47,484 bases of DNA from Paludibacteraceae bacterium. GTDB taxonomy: Bacteria; Bacteroidota; Bacteroidia; Bacteroidales; Paludibacteraceae. This document shows positions 1-9,990 of this stretch, in pieces (within the stretch, counting starts at the first letter, position 1; the number at the start of each line of letters is the position of its first letter). Under the pieces are notes generated by a model. The model was not told the origin of the DNA. It searched no databases and was given only the letters and a program-made list of their open reading frames with translations. Position numbers and translations under genes: made by a program. The DNA lies in contig JAGBCD010000023.1 of assembly GCA_017938155.1 (NCBI GenBank), forward strand, positions 1 to 47,484, given 5' to 3'.

Positions 1-1014
1 ACGAGCGTCACCTATTGTATATCCTTCAGGAAGAGTAGGTAGAATACCTACGTTAGAAGTAGGGTTCAACTCATTGAGTTCTTGATCATAAATAAACAAA
101 CCAGCTGTTTGTTTGTCAGCTCTTTCAGTAGATCCATCTGTATCACCATTCAATGATTGTTGGATATAAATCTTACCAAAGTCTTCTGACTCAGGATCAT
201 TATCCACTACAACATCCATCATATTATAAAAGTCATAGATACCTTTTGTTTGGTCTGTAATTTCCTCCAACTCTGTAATAGCTTTACCAACCATTTTTAC
301 TGACCATTTCACTTTCTTACCAACTGGCAATTCGCTTGCTGCTAAAACTTTAGAGTTTGCTCCTGCCACTACTGCGCCTAAATCTATAGTTGCCAACTCT
401 GCACCAGCCTCGTCTGCAAAGATAAGGGTAGCATTTGCTGCTGCTGTCGCCTTGAATGAGAAGGTGTGATTTTCACCCTCAACAGCATGTTGTAGGTCAT
501 ATGCCCATGCACGTGGTTGAGGACCTGCTGGTTCTGGTTCTGGTTCTGCAACTACTACTTCATATACATAGAATGGTTTGTAGGCACTATTATCTGTTTT
601 GTCTGTGTACATACGGTAATAATTGCCACCATTTTCATACAAGAAATAGTCAACATCATTTAATGTGCAATACAAAACACCTGCAGCATTTACTTTGCAT
701 ACGCTTCCAGTTGCATTGTAATAAAAACCATTCTTCGCTGTCAAAGCAATGTAGTTATCTCCATCTTTGAGGAGCACGCCACCTTCAGCAGCTTCTACTA
801 CATATTCAACCCAACCTTCAGCAGCAACGGTAGCATCTTTAGTGCCGTTCCATCCGGTAACGCCTAAACTTGCATCATCACAATATACTACTACTTTGTC
901 ACCAGCAGCAAGCGTTGTGATGTCTGTTACTTTGGAATAACCTTCTCCCAAAGCAGCCGCAAAACTCATCGCTGAAATGAGAATTGCAGAAAGAAATAAT
1001 GTAAATTTCTTCAT
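1..1014 (-). CDS. Secreted protein, 3' end cut by the window edge
   Basis: An uninterrupted reading frame of 338 codons runs from the ATG at 1014 to the window edge, so the C-terminus is missing. Residues 1-20 form a clear signal peptide (MKKFTLFLSAILISAMSFA). Then comes a region rich in beta-strand-like sequence, a Glu-Pro linker (EPEPEP) near residue 180, and an Ig-like stretch. The last visible part (residues near 290-338) has patterns such as DFGKIYIQQS and YDQELNEL, which look like beta-propeller or NHL-type repeats. Many Bacteroidota proteins of this build carry a C-terminal type IX sorting signal, but that part is outside the window. It begins 49 bases after the CNNM gene stops. I do not recognise a function; coding status is secure. 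Confidence 0.85.
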   Translation of the reverse strand, partial: MKKFTLFLSAILISAMSFAAALGEGYSKVTDITTLAAGDKVVVYCDDASLGVTGWNGTKDATVAAEGWVEYVVEAAEGGVLLKDGDNYIALTAKNGFYYNATGSVCKVNAAGVLYCTLNDVDYFLYENGGNYYRMYTDKTDNSAYKPFYVYEVVVAEPEPEPAGPQPRAWAYDLQHAVEGENHTFSFKATAAANATLIFADEAGAELATIDLGAVVAGANSKVLAASELPVGKKVKWSVKMVGKAITELEEITDQTKGIYDFYNMMDVVVDNDPESEDFGKIYIQQSLNGDTDGSTERADKQTAGLFIYDQELNELNPTSNVGILPTLPEGYTIGDAR

Positions 1015-1063
1015 GATAATTAGATTTTAGTTAATAATAAAGTTAATTATAAAGTGAGTGGTA

Positions 1064-2143
1064 TTATTCTGTTAGTAGGGTAGGGCTCTTGTCTTCTTTA
1101 ACGTTAAGCGATTTAAATCGCTTTTGTCTCTGTTGCCAACGCTCCCTTGCATATTGTTGCATATCTGTTACAACGTCGTTCTCATCGATAATCTCCAAAC
1201 CAAAAACAGTCTCTATCACATCCTCAAGCGTCAATATTCCTTGGAAACATCCATAATCATCTATCACCACACCTATTTGTGACTTCTGTTTGAGCATTTG
1301 GTCAAAAATGCTACCAATGGTCATTTCTTCATGAAACTGCGGCATCGGGCGTTTGATTTCTCCCAAAGTTTTATTGAAATTATCTTCCGTCAAATACTCC
1401 AATGCATCCCCGCGCAAAATGTAACCTGTAATATACTCTGGAGTATCAGCATAAACGGGTATTCTGGAGAAATGGTCATAGTTATCATTATCATAATACT
1501 CTTTGAGCGTCATTTTCTCAGAGGCAATAGAAGCCACAACACGTGGAGTCATTACTTCATATGCCTTGATATCATCCAAACGCATCACATTACGGATAAT
1601 CTTGTTTTCATCCTCTTCTATCACGCCTTCTTCTTCTCCAACAGATGCCATGGCTATCACTTCTTCACGACTCACGGTTGCCTCATCAGTCCTGATCGTG
1701 AAACGCTTCATTAGTTTTTGAATGATGATTACAAAGGGATACATGATAAAAATCAATATCCTTATTGTCTTAGCAGCAAAACCCATCAGGTTCTTCCAAT
1801 AGTTCGTGCCGATAGTCTTAGGCACTATCTCACCAAAAAGCAAAATAAGGATTGTAACCAATATACTAACCAATCCAAACCATTTGCTTCCAAATATTAT
1901 AGTAGCCTGTTGACCTACACCAGCGGCACCTATCGTGTTGGCAAAGGTATTCAAAACCAAAATAGCAGCCAACGGACGCTCCGTCTCTGTTTTGTACTGC
2001 TTCATCAATGTGGCAGGCTTATATCCTTCTTCCTCACGCATCGTGATATAACTCAATGTAGTGGACATCAACACCGATTCTAATGTACTACATAAGAACG
2101 ATACGAATAATGCTGAAAATAAATATAATAATAATAGTCCCAT
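1064..2143 (-). CDS. CNNM/CorC (HlyC) family membrane protein with CBS domains
   Basis: The 359-residue protein has an N-terminal CNNM (DUF21) membrane domain of about 160 residues with hydrophobic segments near residues 1-22, 58-80, 90-110 and 125-145, then a cytoplasmic tandem CBS-domain region (about 195-330, including VMTPRVV and GVVIDDYGCFQGILTLEDV). Family members are linked to Mg2+/Co2+ efflux or other ion transport; older annotations call them haemolysins. The C-terminal transporter-associated (CorC_HlyC) domain of longer family members appears absent or reduced. It lies 11 bases downstream of lon on the same strand, so the two are probably co-transcribed. Substrate is not shown by the sequence. 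Confidence 0.9.
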   Translation of the reverse strand: MGLLLLYLFSALFVSFLCSTLESVLMSTTLSYITMREEEGYKPATLMKQYKTETERPLAAILVLNTFANTIGAAGVGQQATIIFGSKWFGLVSILVTILILLFGEIVPKTIGTNYWKNLMGFAAKTIRILIFIMYPFVIIIQKLMKRFTIRTDEATVSREEVIAMASVGEEEGVIEEDENKIIRNVMRLDDIKAYEVMTPRVVASIASEKMTLKEYYDNDNYDHFSRIPVYADTPEYITGYILRGDALEYLTEDNFNKTLGEIKRPMPQFHEEMTIGSIFDQMLKQKSQIGVVIDDYGCFQGILTLEDVIETVFGLEIIDENDVVTDMQQYARERWQQRQKRFKSLNVKEDKSPTLLTE

Positions 2144-2154
2144 GTTTAGGATTG

Positions 2155-4599
2155 TTATAATAATGCAAAATCAATTACTTCGTCTATGTTCTTTACATAG
2201 TGGAATGTTATTCCTTTCAAATAAACAGCAGGTATCTCTGCCACATCCTTCATATTTTCCTGGCAAAGTATGATATCCGTTATACCAGCACGTTTAGCTG
2301 CCAATATTTTCTCTTTCACACCACCAATAGGCAATACTTTTCCACGCAAAGTCATCTCTCCTGTCATAGCGATACGAGCTCTTACCTTACGTTTCGAAAA
2401 AGCACTAACCAATGCCGTAGTCATCGTAATACCAGCACTTGGGCCATCTTTTGGTATGGCGCCCTCTGGCACGTGAATATGTACCGATGTTGTATCAAAA
2501 TCCGTCTGTGGAATGCCAAATTTACTTGCATTCGCTTTGATATATGCCAGCGCAATAGTAGCTGACTCTTTCATCACATCACCCAAATTACCCGTCAAGG
2601 TTAGGGTAGGAGTCTTGCTTGGGCTGAGGGAGGTCTCGATAAACAAAATCTCGCCACCTACCTGCGTCCACGCCAAACCTGTGACCACACCGATATACTT
2701 ATTCGTTTCCCATTCGTCACGCGTATATCTGGGTTGACCCAAATAGTTAATCACATCTTGCTTGGTTATACTTACATTATAGGGCTCATCCAAAGCAATC
2801 TGTGTGACTACTTTTCGGCATATCTTAGCTATCTGCCTATCCAAACTTCTCACACCCGACTCACGCGTATAATCGTCTATTATACGCTCTATAATATCTT
2901 TTTTGAGTCTCAATTGTGTGGACTTAAGTCCGTGATTATTCAACTCTTTAGGCAACAAATGGCGCTTAACAATTTCTTCTTTTTCTTCTATCAAATATCC
3001 CGTCATCTCTATCAACTCCATACGGTCGAGTAGGGGACGTGGAATAGAATCCAACGAGTTAGCAGTAGCTATAAATAGCACTTTGCTCAAATCATAATCC
3101 ACGTTGAGGAAGTTGTCATGGAAAGTAGTGTTTTGCTCTGGGTCCAATACCTCAAGCAATGCACTGGTAGGGTCACCTTTGTAATCCGCAGCCAACTTAT
3201 CTATCTCATCCAATACAAAAACAGGGTTCGAAGTCTTTACTTTTCTTATATTCTCAATGATTCGGCCAGGCATAGCACCTATATAAGTCCTTCTGTGTCC
3301 TCGAATCTCTGCTTCATCATGCAAACCACCAAGGGATATACGTGCATATTGTCTGCCCAATGCCTTGGCAATGGATTTTCCCAAACTTGTTTTTCCTACT
3401 CCAGGAGGACCATACAAGCATAGGATAGGGGCCTTGAACTCAAACTTATTGCGACCATTGTCTTGTTTTTCTTTCTCCCATACTGTTATTTGCTTCAGGA
3501 CAGCCAGATACTCAACGATGCGCTCCTTGACCTTCTCTATACCATAATGATCTTCGTCCAATACTTCTTTAGCATGTTTGATATCAAAATTATCTTCAGT
3601 ATATTCGTTCCATGGCAAATCAATAAACGTCTCCAAATAATTTTGTTGAATCGTATAGTCTGGAGAATGCGCAGGAGTACGCTGCATCTTTTTCAACTCT
3701 TTCTCAAAGATGGTAGCGATTTCTTTTGACCACTTTTTAGTCTTGGCTTTTTCGCGCATATCGTTGATAATCTGCGCACCCGTATCGCCCAATTCCTTCT
3801 GAATGGTCTCTATTTGTCTGTGCAAATAGTATTCGCGTTGTTCTTTATCCAAATCTTCTTTTGTCTTGATCTGAATATCAGCTTTCATCTCAAGAAGTTG
3901 AACCTCCTTGTTGAGCAATTCAAGCAAATGCAATGCTCTGTCAGCAATTGATTCAAAATCAAGTAATCGTTGTTTATCTTCTATCTTTATACTGAAGTTC
4001 ACACAGATATAATTCACCAGAGTAGGGGGATTGTCTATTCCTTTTAGGGTCATTCCCGCCTCTGGAGTCATATTTTCTGTATGGCGCAATACTTTGATAG
4101 CTTGGTCTTTGATATTGCTTACAATAGCCAAAAAATGCTTATCCCCACGTTTAGGGAACTTTTCGGGCACTACTTGTATCTTAGCTTTCAAATTGGTTCT
4201 TGAAGGGATAAATTCGGTTATAGTTATCCTTTCTATACCTTCCAAAATCACCATCTGGCTTGAGTCGGGTAGATCAAGCACACGTACCACACGAGCTGCT
4301 GTACCTAAATTGTATAGGTCTTCACCTTTAGGTTCTTGCTTGTCTCGATCTTTTTGGCACAAAACTGCCAACAACTTCTCTTGTTCAAAAGCATTTTTTA
4401 CAAGTCGTTGAGATTTAGGTCTTGCAACTGTTACAGGAAGCAATACACCTGGAAACAATACCATATTACGCAATGGCAATACTCCAAGTACAGCACCATC
4501 CTCCAGTTGCTCTGTGTCTGGACGATCATTCCCATGAATGATAGGTATTACCTTCGTTCCATTTTCCTCTTCAAATATGTCGTCAAACTGTATGTTCAT
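2155..4599 (-). CDS. lon: ATP-dependent Lon protease
   Basis: The protein is 814 residues, full length for Lon. It has the N-terminal LAN substrate domain (about 35-235), a helical linker, an AAA+ module with Walker A GPPGVGKT at 397-404 and Walker B FVLDEID at 461-467, and a C-terminal serine protease domain. The catalytic dyad is visible: Ser721 in KDGPSAG and Lys764 in GGVKEK. Lon degrades misfolded and short-lived regulatory proteins in the cytoplasm. The ATG at 4599 follows a 122-base gap after aspS, and the CNNM gene follows 11 bases downstream. No clear promoter match was found in the upstream gap. Confidence 0.98.
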   Translation of the reverse strand: MNIQFDDIFEEENGTKVIPIIHGNDRPDTEQLEDGAVLGVLPLRNMVLFPGVLLPVTVARPKSQRLVKNAFEQEKLLAVLCQKDRDKQEPKGEDLYNLGTAARVVRVLDLPDSSQMVILEGIERITITEFIPSRTNLKAKIQVVPEKFPKRGDKHFLAIVSNIKDQAIKVLRHTENMTPEAGMTLKGIDNPPTLVNYICVNFSIKIEDKQRLLDFESIADRALHLLELLNKEVQLLEMKADIQIKTKEDLDKEQREYYLHRQIETIQKELGDTGAQIINDMREKAKTKKWSKEIATIFEKELKKMQRTPAHSPDYTIQQNYLETFIDLPWNEYTEDNFDIKHAKEVLDEDHYGIEKVKERIVEYLAVLKQITVWEKEKQDNGRNKFEFKAPILCLYGPPGVGKTSLGKSIAKALGRQYARISLGGLHDEAEIRGHRRTYIGAMPGRIIENIRKVKTSNPVFVLDEIDKLAADYKGDPTSALLEVLDPEQNTTFHDNFLNVDYDLSKVLFIATANSLDSIPRPLLDRMELIEMTGYLIEEKEEIVKRHLLPKELNNHGLKSTQLRLKKDIIERIIDDYTRESGVRSLDRQIAKICRKVVTQIALDEPYNVSITKQDVINYLGQPRYTRDEWETNKYIGVVTGLAWTQVGGEILFIETSLSPSKTPTLTLTGNLGDVMKESATIALAYIKANASKFGIPQTDFDTTSVHIHVPEGAIPKDGPSAGITMTTALVSAFSKRKVRARIAMTGEMTLRGKVLPIGGVKEKILAAKRAGITDIILCQENMKDVAEIPAVYLKGITFHYVKNIDEVIDFALL

Positions 4600-4721
4600 T
4601 ATATAGTATCAAATAATGCTATTTTACATAATCCAAATTATGGTACATACACATACGTTCTTCAAAATCTGTGTAAATATTTACCTTATTATATATATAA
4701 GGAGTAAATTATGTAATGATA

Positions 4722-6503
4722 TTATTGTTGATTATCTTTTTCTTTGATTAAAATTTCTAACTCATCCAATTGTTTTTGATCCACCAATCCAGGTGCTCCA
4801 AGCATTACGTCACGTCCTTGGTTATTTTTTGGGAACGCAATGCAATCACGAATGCTATCCAATCCAGCAAACAAACTTACAAAGCGGTCCAAACCGTATG
4901 CCAATCCTCCATGAGGTGGCGCACCATACTTAAAGGCATTCATTAGGAATCCAAATTTGAGTTGTGCCTCTTCTGGTGTGAAGCCCAAAATCTCAAAGGT
5001 TCGTTGTTGTAGTGCTGCATCGTGAATACGTATCGAACCACCACCCACTTCTACGCCATTGATAACCATATCATACGCATTGGCACGCACTGCCGCTGGA
5101 TTGGTATCCATCAATGGGATATCTTCAGGTTTAGGACTCGTAAATGGATGATGCATCGCCATGAGACGTTGTTCCTCATCGCTCCATTCATACATAGGGA
5201 AATCAACTATCCACAAGCAAGAGAACTTCTTAGGATCACGCAATCCTAATTGTTTACCTACTTCCAAACGCAATTCGCACAATTGCTTACGTGTCTTCAT
5301 TGCATCGTCACCCGACAAAATAAGAATCAAATCACCAGGTTTGGCATCCATAGCTGTAGCCACTTGTTGCAATGCTTCTTGGTTGTAAAATTTATCTACA
5401 CTTGATTTCACATTACCATCAGCTTCCACACGAGCATAAACCATTCCTTTGGCACCTATCTGAGGACGTTTGACATACTCAGTCAAAGCATCCAATTGTT
5501 TGCGAGTATAGGTGGCACATCCTGTAGCACAAATACCTCCTATATATTGAGCATTGGCAAATACACTGAATCGTTCCGCTTCTACTTTTTGCTCTTCAAT
5601 AGCATGGAAAATATCATGCAATTCGACAAATTTCATTCCAAATCGTGTATCAGGCTTATCGCTACCATAATATTTCATAGCATCTGCCCAAGTCATTCTT
5701 GGAAAATCAGGCAAGTCTATGTTGAGAATAGTCTTGAATAAGTGTTTAGACATCCCTTCGAATATATTGAGCACATCTTCTTGCTCTACAAAAGACATCT
5801 CACAGTCTATTTGGGTGAATTCAGGTTGTCTATCTGCACGCAAGTCCTCATCACGGAAACATTTAACGATTTGGAAATAACGGTCAAAACCACTTACCAT
5901 CAACAACTGCTTAAGGATTTGTGGACTCTGTGGCAATGCATAGAATTGTCCTGGATTCATACGACTTGGCACAATGAAGTCGCGAGCACCTTCAGGGGTT
6001 GAATTGACCAAGATAGGTGTCTCTACCTCCAAGAAACCTTTCTCGTCCAAATAACGGCGTACCTCAAAGGCCATCTTATGGCGCAACTCGAGATTTTTTC
6101 TCACACAATTGCGACGCAAATCAAGGTATCTATATTTCATACGGATATCCTCTCCTCCATCCGTCTCATCTTCAATAGTGAAAGGAGGTGTGACCGCTTC
6201 GTTCAGTACAACCAACGAAGTTACTTCTATCTCTACATCACCCGTTGCTATTTGTTTGTTTTTACTTTGTCTTTCAATGACTTTACCCTTCACTTGAATC
6301 ACATATTCTCTTCCCAATTCATTTGCTTTATCAAAGGCGTCAGTACCTTGATTAAAAGCCAATTGCGTGATACCATATCGGTCACGCAAATCAACAAAAG
6401 TCATTCCACCCATTTTACGGATGCGTTGTACCCATCCGGCAAGTGTTACATTCTTCTCAACATCGGCAATTCTTAGTTCGCCACAAGTGACTGTTCTATA
6501 CAT
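4722..6503 (-). CDS. aspS: Aspartyl-tRNA synthetase, bacterial type
   Basis: This 593-residue class II synthetase has the N-terminal OB-fold anticodon-binding domain (about 1-105), a catalytic core with motif 2 ([16 protein letters not shown]), the bacterial GAD insertion domain in the middle, and motif 3 ([10 protein letters not shown]) near the end. Length and insertion mark it as the bacterial-type enzyme rather than the shorter archaeal type. It charges tRNA-Asp with aspartate; whether it also charges tRNA-Asn depends on the rest of the genome. It lies 43 bases downstream of fabD on the same strand and may share the fabD promoter. Confidence 0.98.
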   Translation of the reverse strand: MYRTVTCGELRIADVEKNVTLAGWVQRIRKMGGMTFVDLRDRYGITQLAFNQGTDAFDKANELGREYVIQVKGKVIERQSKNKQIATGDVEIEVTSLVVLNEAVTPPFTIEDETDGGEDIRMKYRYLDLRRNCVRKNLELRHKMAFEVRRYLDEKGFLEVETPILVNSTPEGARDFIVPSRMNPGQFYALPQSPQILKQLLMVSGFDRYFQIVKCFRDEDLRADRQPEFTQIDCEMSFVEQEDVLNIFEGMSKHLFKTILNIDLPDFPRMTWADAMKYYGSDKPDTRFGMKFVELHDIFHAIEEQKVEAERFSVFANAQYIGGICATGCATYTRKQLDALTEYVKRPQIGAKGMVYARVEADGNVKSSVDKFYNQEALQQVATAMDAKPGDLILILSGDDAMKTRKQLCELRLEVGKQLGLRDPKKFSCLWIVDFPMYEWSDEEQRLMAMHHPFTSPKPEDIPLMDTNPAAVRANAYDMVINGVEVGGGSIRIHDAALQQRTFEILGFTPEEAQLKFGFLMNAFKYGAPPHGGLAYGLDRFVSLFAGLDSIRDCIAFPKNNQGRDVMLGAPGLVDQKQLDELEILIKEKDNQQ

Positions 6504-6546
6504 AGTTCAAACTATAATTATTTCAAAATATTTATCTACCTCTACT

Positions 6547-7416
6547 CTATCCTACTATAACCTCAGGATCTATCTTACGAATCAATCCTTTCAATACATC
6601 CCCTGGGCCAAACTCATAAAACTCATGAGCGCCATCCACTATCATGTTTTTGATAGTCTGTGTCCATCTCACAGGAGCGGTTAATTGTAGCAATAGATTT
6701 TGTCTAATATCTTCAGGATTGGTTTGTGGGTATGCATTCACATTCTGATAGATAGGACATATTGGCTGATGAAACTCAGTATTCAAGATTGCAGTCTTCA
6801 GCTCTTCAGCAGCAGGTTGCATCAAAGGCGAGTGAAAAGCGCCATTTACTTGTAGTCTCATAGCTCTTTTGGCACCTCTCTCTTTCAGCATTCGACATGC
6901 CTCTTCTATTCCTTCTATTGAGCCACTGATTACGACTTGATTTGGGCAATTAAAATTAGCAGCCACCACCACTTTGTCTGTGATCATTTGGCACACTTCA
7001 TCCACTTTCTCATCAGGCAATCCCAACACAGCCGCCATGGTTGACTCCTGCATCTCACATGCTCGTTGCATCGCTTCAGCTCTTTTCTTAACCAAAACGA
7101 GCGCGTCTTCCATACGAAGTGCTTCACAAGCCACCAAGGCAGAATATTCGCCAAGACTATGCCCCGCAACCATATCTGGTCTCAAGATATTCAATACTTT
7201 TGAAGCAATCACAGAATGCAAAAAGACTGCAGGCTGTGTTATGCTTGTTAGTTTAAGGTCTTCGGTATCTCCATCAAACATTATATCTGTAATGCGATAG
7301 CCTAAAATATCGTTTGCAGTTTCAAACATCTCACGAGCGACTGGATATGCTTCGTACAAATCTTTACCCATCCCCTCAAACTGCGCACCTTGTCCAGGAA
7401 ATACAAAAGCTTTCAT
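6547..7416 (-). CDS. fabD: Malonyl-CoA:ACP transacylase
   Basis: The 289-residue enzyme transfers malonyl from CoA to acyl carrier protein, the loading step for fatty acid elongation. GQG sits at residues 8-10, the nucleophile Ser87 lies in GHSLGEYSAL, and the active-site His195 lies in GAFHSPLM. Length is close to the family norm (about 300). The ATG at 7416 is preceded by a well-matched promoter at 7541-7572, giving a leader of about 120 bases. Downstream aspS begins after 43 bases. Confidence 0.97.
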   Translation of the reverse strand: MKAFVFPGQGAQFEGMGKDLYEAYPVAREMFETANDILGYRITDIMFDGDTEDLKLTSITQPAVFLHSVIASKVLNILRPDMVAGHSLGEYSALVACEALRMEDALVLVKKRAEAMQRACEMQESTMAAVLGLPDEKVDEVCQMITDKVVVAANFNCPNQVVISGSIEGIEEACRMLKERGAKRAMRLQVNGAFHSPLMQPAAEELKTAILNTEFHQPICPIYQNVNAYPQTNPEDIRQNLLLQLTAPVRWTQTIKNMIVDGAHEFYEFGPGDVLKGLIRKIDPEVIVG

Positions 7417-7540
7417 AAAATAGTTGTGTTATTAAATTAGTATTACATCTTGCATCTCTACATACTTACACGCAAATAAACTGTTAAATCCGACAATGGA
7501 AATAACGATTTACATAACGGCGAAGATACAAAATTTCGTG

Positions 7541-7572
7541 CAAAGATACATTTTTTATTGCATGTGTGCAAG
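7541..7572 (-). promoter_or_regulatory. Bacteroides-type promoter for fabD(-aspS)
   Basis: Read on the minus strand, a TATCTTTG -7 box (7541-7548) is separated by exactly 20 bases from CTTG (7569-7572) at the -33 position. This fits the TTTG-N19-21-TAnnTTTG consensus except for one base. It lies between the end of ettA and the start of fabD, so ettA and fabD have separate promoters. Confidence 0.75.
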
Positions 7573-7586
7573 TAAAAAAATTTTTT

Positions 7587-9260
7587 TTACACAAGTTTTT
7601 TATATCGTATACGTTTGGGTTGCAATGCTTCTGCTCCCATACGCATCTTCTTATTTTCTTCGTATTCAGAGTAACTTCCTTCAAAAACAAACACCTTACT
7701 ATCACCTTCAAAAGCAATAATATGTGTACAAATACGATCCAAGAACCATCTATCGTGACTAATCACCACAGCACATCCAGCGAAGTTCTCCAATCCTTCT
7801 TCAAGGGCACGCAATGTGTTTACATCGATATCATTCGTTGGCTCATCAAGCAATAGCACATTCGCTTCACTCTTCAATGTCAATGCCAAATGCAAACGAT
7901 TACGTTCACCACCACTCAGCACTCCACACTTTTTCTCTTGGTCACTACCCGTGAAGTTAAATCTACTTAGATAAGCTCTTGCGTTTATTTCGCGGCCACC
8001 TACCCTAATATATTCCGTACCATTGCTAATGGTCTCATATACGGTTTTCTCTGGGTCGATATTACTATGCACCTGATCTACATACCCCAACTTAACAGTC
8101 TCTCCTACAGCGAAGGTGCCTTGGTCGGCTTTTTCAAGTCCCATAATCATACGGAAGAGCGTTGTCTTACCTGCACCATTAGGACCAATCACACCCACAA
8201 TACCATTCGGTGGTAACATAAAATCGAGTCCTTCAAAGAGCAACTTATCACCAAATGCTTTACTCACTCCTTCTGCATTCACCACCTTGTTACCCAATCG
8301 TGGTCCGTTAGGAATAAAGATCTCCAGCTTCTCTTCACGCTCTTTTTGCTCCTCATTCATCATGCGGTCATAGGCCTCCAGACGTGCTTTACCTTTCGCT
8401 TGTCTGGCTTTAGGTGCCATGCGTACCCATTCCAATTCTCGCTCCAGTGTTTTACGACGCTTGCTGGCTTGTTTTTCTTCCATAGCCATTCGCGCAGTCT
8501 TTTGGTCAAGCCATGAACTATAATTACCTTTCCATGGAATACCTTCACCTCTATCCAATTCAAGAATCCATCCAGCGACGTGATCCAAGAAATAGCGGTC
8601 GTGAGTTACTGCAATCACAGTGCCAGGATATTGTTGTAGGTGTTGTTCCAACCACTCTACCGATTCAGCGTCCAGGTGGTTAGTAGGCTCGTCCAAAAGC
8701 AAGATATCAGGTTGTTTGAGCAACAATCGACACAAAGCCACACGACGGCGTTCACCTCCACTCAAGTTTGCCACAATAGCGTTCTCCTCTGGACATCTCA
8801 GCGCATCCATTGCACGCTCCAGCTTGGTATCAATATTCCAAGCGTCAACGCTATCCAACTTATCTTGCAATTCGGCTTGTCTTGCCAATAGACGATCAAA
8901 ATCGGCATTTTCATCCATGAAGGCTGCATTCACTTCGTCGTACTCTCGTAGCATATCCATCACCTCTTGCACACCTTCTTGTACGCATTCTTTTACTGTC
9001 TTGTTAGGGTCCAGTTTAGGTTCTTGCTCCAGATATCCTACGCTATATCCTGGTGAAAAAAACACTTCACCTTCGTATGACTTCTCAACACCTGCAATAA
9101 TCTTAAGCAAGGTAGATTTACCCGAACCATTCAAACCGATAATACCTATCTTAGCACCATAGAAGAAACTGAGGTAGATATTATTCAAAACACGTTTTTG
9201 GGGGTTAAAAGCCTTGCTAACTCCCACCATTGAGAAGATGATTTTCTTATCGTCTGCCAT
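7587..9260 (-). CDS. ettA: Energy-dependent translational throttle protein EttA (ABC-F)
   Basis: The 557-residue protein has two ABC ATPase domains without membrane segments. Domain 1 has Walker A GLNGSGKST, signature LSGGERRRVAL and Walker B LLLDEPTNHLD; domain 2 has GPNGAGKTT, LSGGERNRL and LLLDEPTNDID. The basic, helical P-site tRNA-interaction linker between them and the full length match EttA, which binds the ribosomal E site and gates elongation by ATP/ADP ratio. An excellent promoter lies 44 bases upstream. The -33/-7 elements of fabD begin before its 3' end. Confidence 0.95.
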   Translation of the reverse strand: MADDKKIIFSMVGVSKAFNPQKRVLNNIYLSFFYGAKIGIIGLNGSGKSTLLKIIAGVEKSYEGEVFFSPGYSVGYLEQEPKLDPNKTVKECVQEGVQEVMDMLREYDEVNAAFMDENADFDRLLARQAELQDKLDSVDAWNIDTKLERAMDALRCPEENAIVANLSGGERRRVALCRLLLKQPDILLLDEPTNHLDAESVEWLEQHLQQYPGTVIAVTHDRYFLDHVAGWILELDRGEGIPWKGNYSSWLDQKTARMAMEEKQASKRRKTLERELEWVRMAPKARQAKGKARLEAYDRMMNEEQKEREEKLEIFIPNGPRLGNKVVNAEGVSKAFGDKLLFEGLDFMLPPNGIVGVIGPNGAGKTTLFRMIMGLEKADQGTFAVGETVKLGYVDQVHSNIDPEKTVYETISNGTEYIRVGGREINARAYLSRFNFTGSDQEKKCGVLSGGERNRLHLALTLKSEANVLLLDEPTNDIDVNTLRALEEGLENFAGCAVVISHDRWFLDRICTHIIAFEGDSKVFVFEGSYSEYEENKKMRMGAEALQPKRIRYKKLV

Positions 9261-9303
9261 AAAAAAATATGATATAAATTAAAATACTTAGTTAAAATCT
9301 CTG

Positions 9304-9335
9304 CAAAGATACAATATTTTTTGCATGCGTGCAAA
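9304..9335 (-). promoter_or_regulatory. Bacteroides-type promoter for ettA
   Basis: On the minus strand, TTTG (9332-9335), a 20-base spacer and TATCTTTG (9304-9311) match the Bacteroidota primary sigma consensus perfectly. The transcript would start near 9298, about 40 bases before the ettA ATG. Confidence 0.85.
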
Positions 9336-9364
9336 TTTTCTGCCCACTTCACCCTACACACAAC

Positions 9365-9399
9365 AAAAGGCACCCCATGCAAAGCATGATTTGCCTTTT
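9365..9399 (-). terminator. Hairpin terminator downstream of the XRE gene, probably bidirectional
   Basis: An outer 8-bp stem (AAAAGGCA at 9365-9372 with TGCCTTTT at 9392-9399) encloses an inner 5-bp hairpin (CATGC/GCATG around 9376-9388). T-rich flanks occur on both strands. It separates the XRE gene from ettA. The rest of the gene-free stretch 9261-9589 contains the ettA promoter, an 18-bp tandem repeat, a small GC hairpin (9500-9512) and an AT-rich interspersed element. Confidence 0.7.
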
Positions 9400-9439
9400 T
9401 CAGATTAGGAATCGTATTTCTAACACACTTATGGTGGTT

Positions 9440-9493
9440 GTTCTAAAAGTTCTAAGTGTTCTAAAAGTTCTAAGTGTTCTAAAAGTTCTAAGA
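9440..9493. repeat. 18-bp tandem repeat, three copies
   Basis: Three consecutive 18-base units of GTTCTAAAAGTTCTAAGT occupy 9440-9457, 9458-9475 and 9476-9493; the last differs in the final base. Each unit itself is two GTTCTAA half-units. A short GCGGC/GCCGC hairpin follows at 9500-9512. Confidence 0.9.
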
Positions 9494-9554
9494 GTTCACG
9501 CGGCAGAGCCGCTTGTTTCAAGAGTATTAAGAGTTTGTTAAACTCAACTGATAA

Positions 9555-9590
9555 TTCTTAATTCAAAATTAAAAATTCTTAATTAAAAAT
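9555..9590. repeat. AT-rich interspersed intergenic element (AATTCTTAATTCAAAATT type)
   Basis: Short motifs such as TTAATTCAAAATT and AAAATTCTTAATT are strung together here, just past the stop codon of the XRE gene. Very similar strings recur at 14486-14513, 14617-14651, 20283-20338 and 42280-42313, always between genes. Confidence 0.6.
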
Positions 9591-9967
9591 CATCTTTCCT
9601 CAAACGTGCCATCGCTATAGAAGATCATCACTTTCTTTACGGTACGTTCTGTCGTTTTGGTTATTACTTCAGGTACAGGCATTGTTTCGAGCGTTGTTTT
9701 GTCATTTTGTGGAGGGATATCAAACAACGGCATTTGAACACCATCCGTATTGGGACGATACATTGCCCCTACGCCTAATATCAACCAATCAGCACTTATT
9801 GTTCGATATACATTGAGAATAGCTTGCATCACTTCCAAACTCGGCTTATTTCTGCCTCCCAAGATATTGGATAGGGTGCTTGCACTTATTCCTACTTGAC
9901 TGGAAAACTCCTTAGCATTAACTTGCTCAGATTCCATTATTTTTACCAACCTTTGCCTTTCGTCCAT
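9590..9967 (-). CDS. XRE-family helix-turn-helix regulator
   Basis: The 125-residue protein has an N-terminal lambda-repressor-like helix-turn-helix domain (about residues 5-65; FSSQVGISASTLSNILGGR contains the turn and recognition helix). The remainder is a short tail ending KKVMIFYSDGTFEER, of a type often seen in Bacteroidota XRE proteins. It has no visible enzymatic or peptidase domain. Its own promoter at 9991-10022 is close to the start codon, so autoregulation is possible. It stands next to the gene-free, AT-rich stretch and is divergent from the structured RNA and protease genes; a regulatory link to them is only inference. Confidence 0.88.
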   Translation of the reverse strand: MDERQRLVKIMESEQVNAKEFSSQVGISASTLSNILGGRNKPSLEVMQAILNVYRTISADWLILGVGAMYRPNTDGVQMPLFDIPPQNDKTTLETMPVPEVITKTTERTVKKVMIFYSDGTFEER

Positions 9968-9990
9968 AATATTGAATTTATTTTTGTGTG

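Noticed and set aside
7484-7720. Short frames across the ettA-fabD gap
   Set aside because: They overlap the ettA end and the fabD promoter and encode low-complexity peptides.
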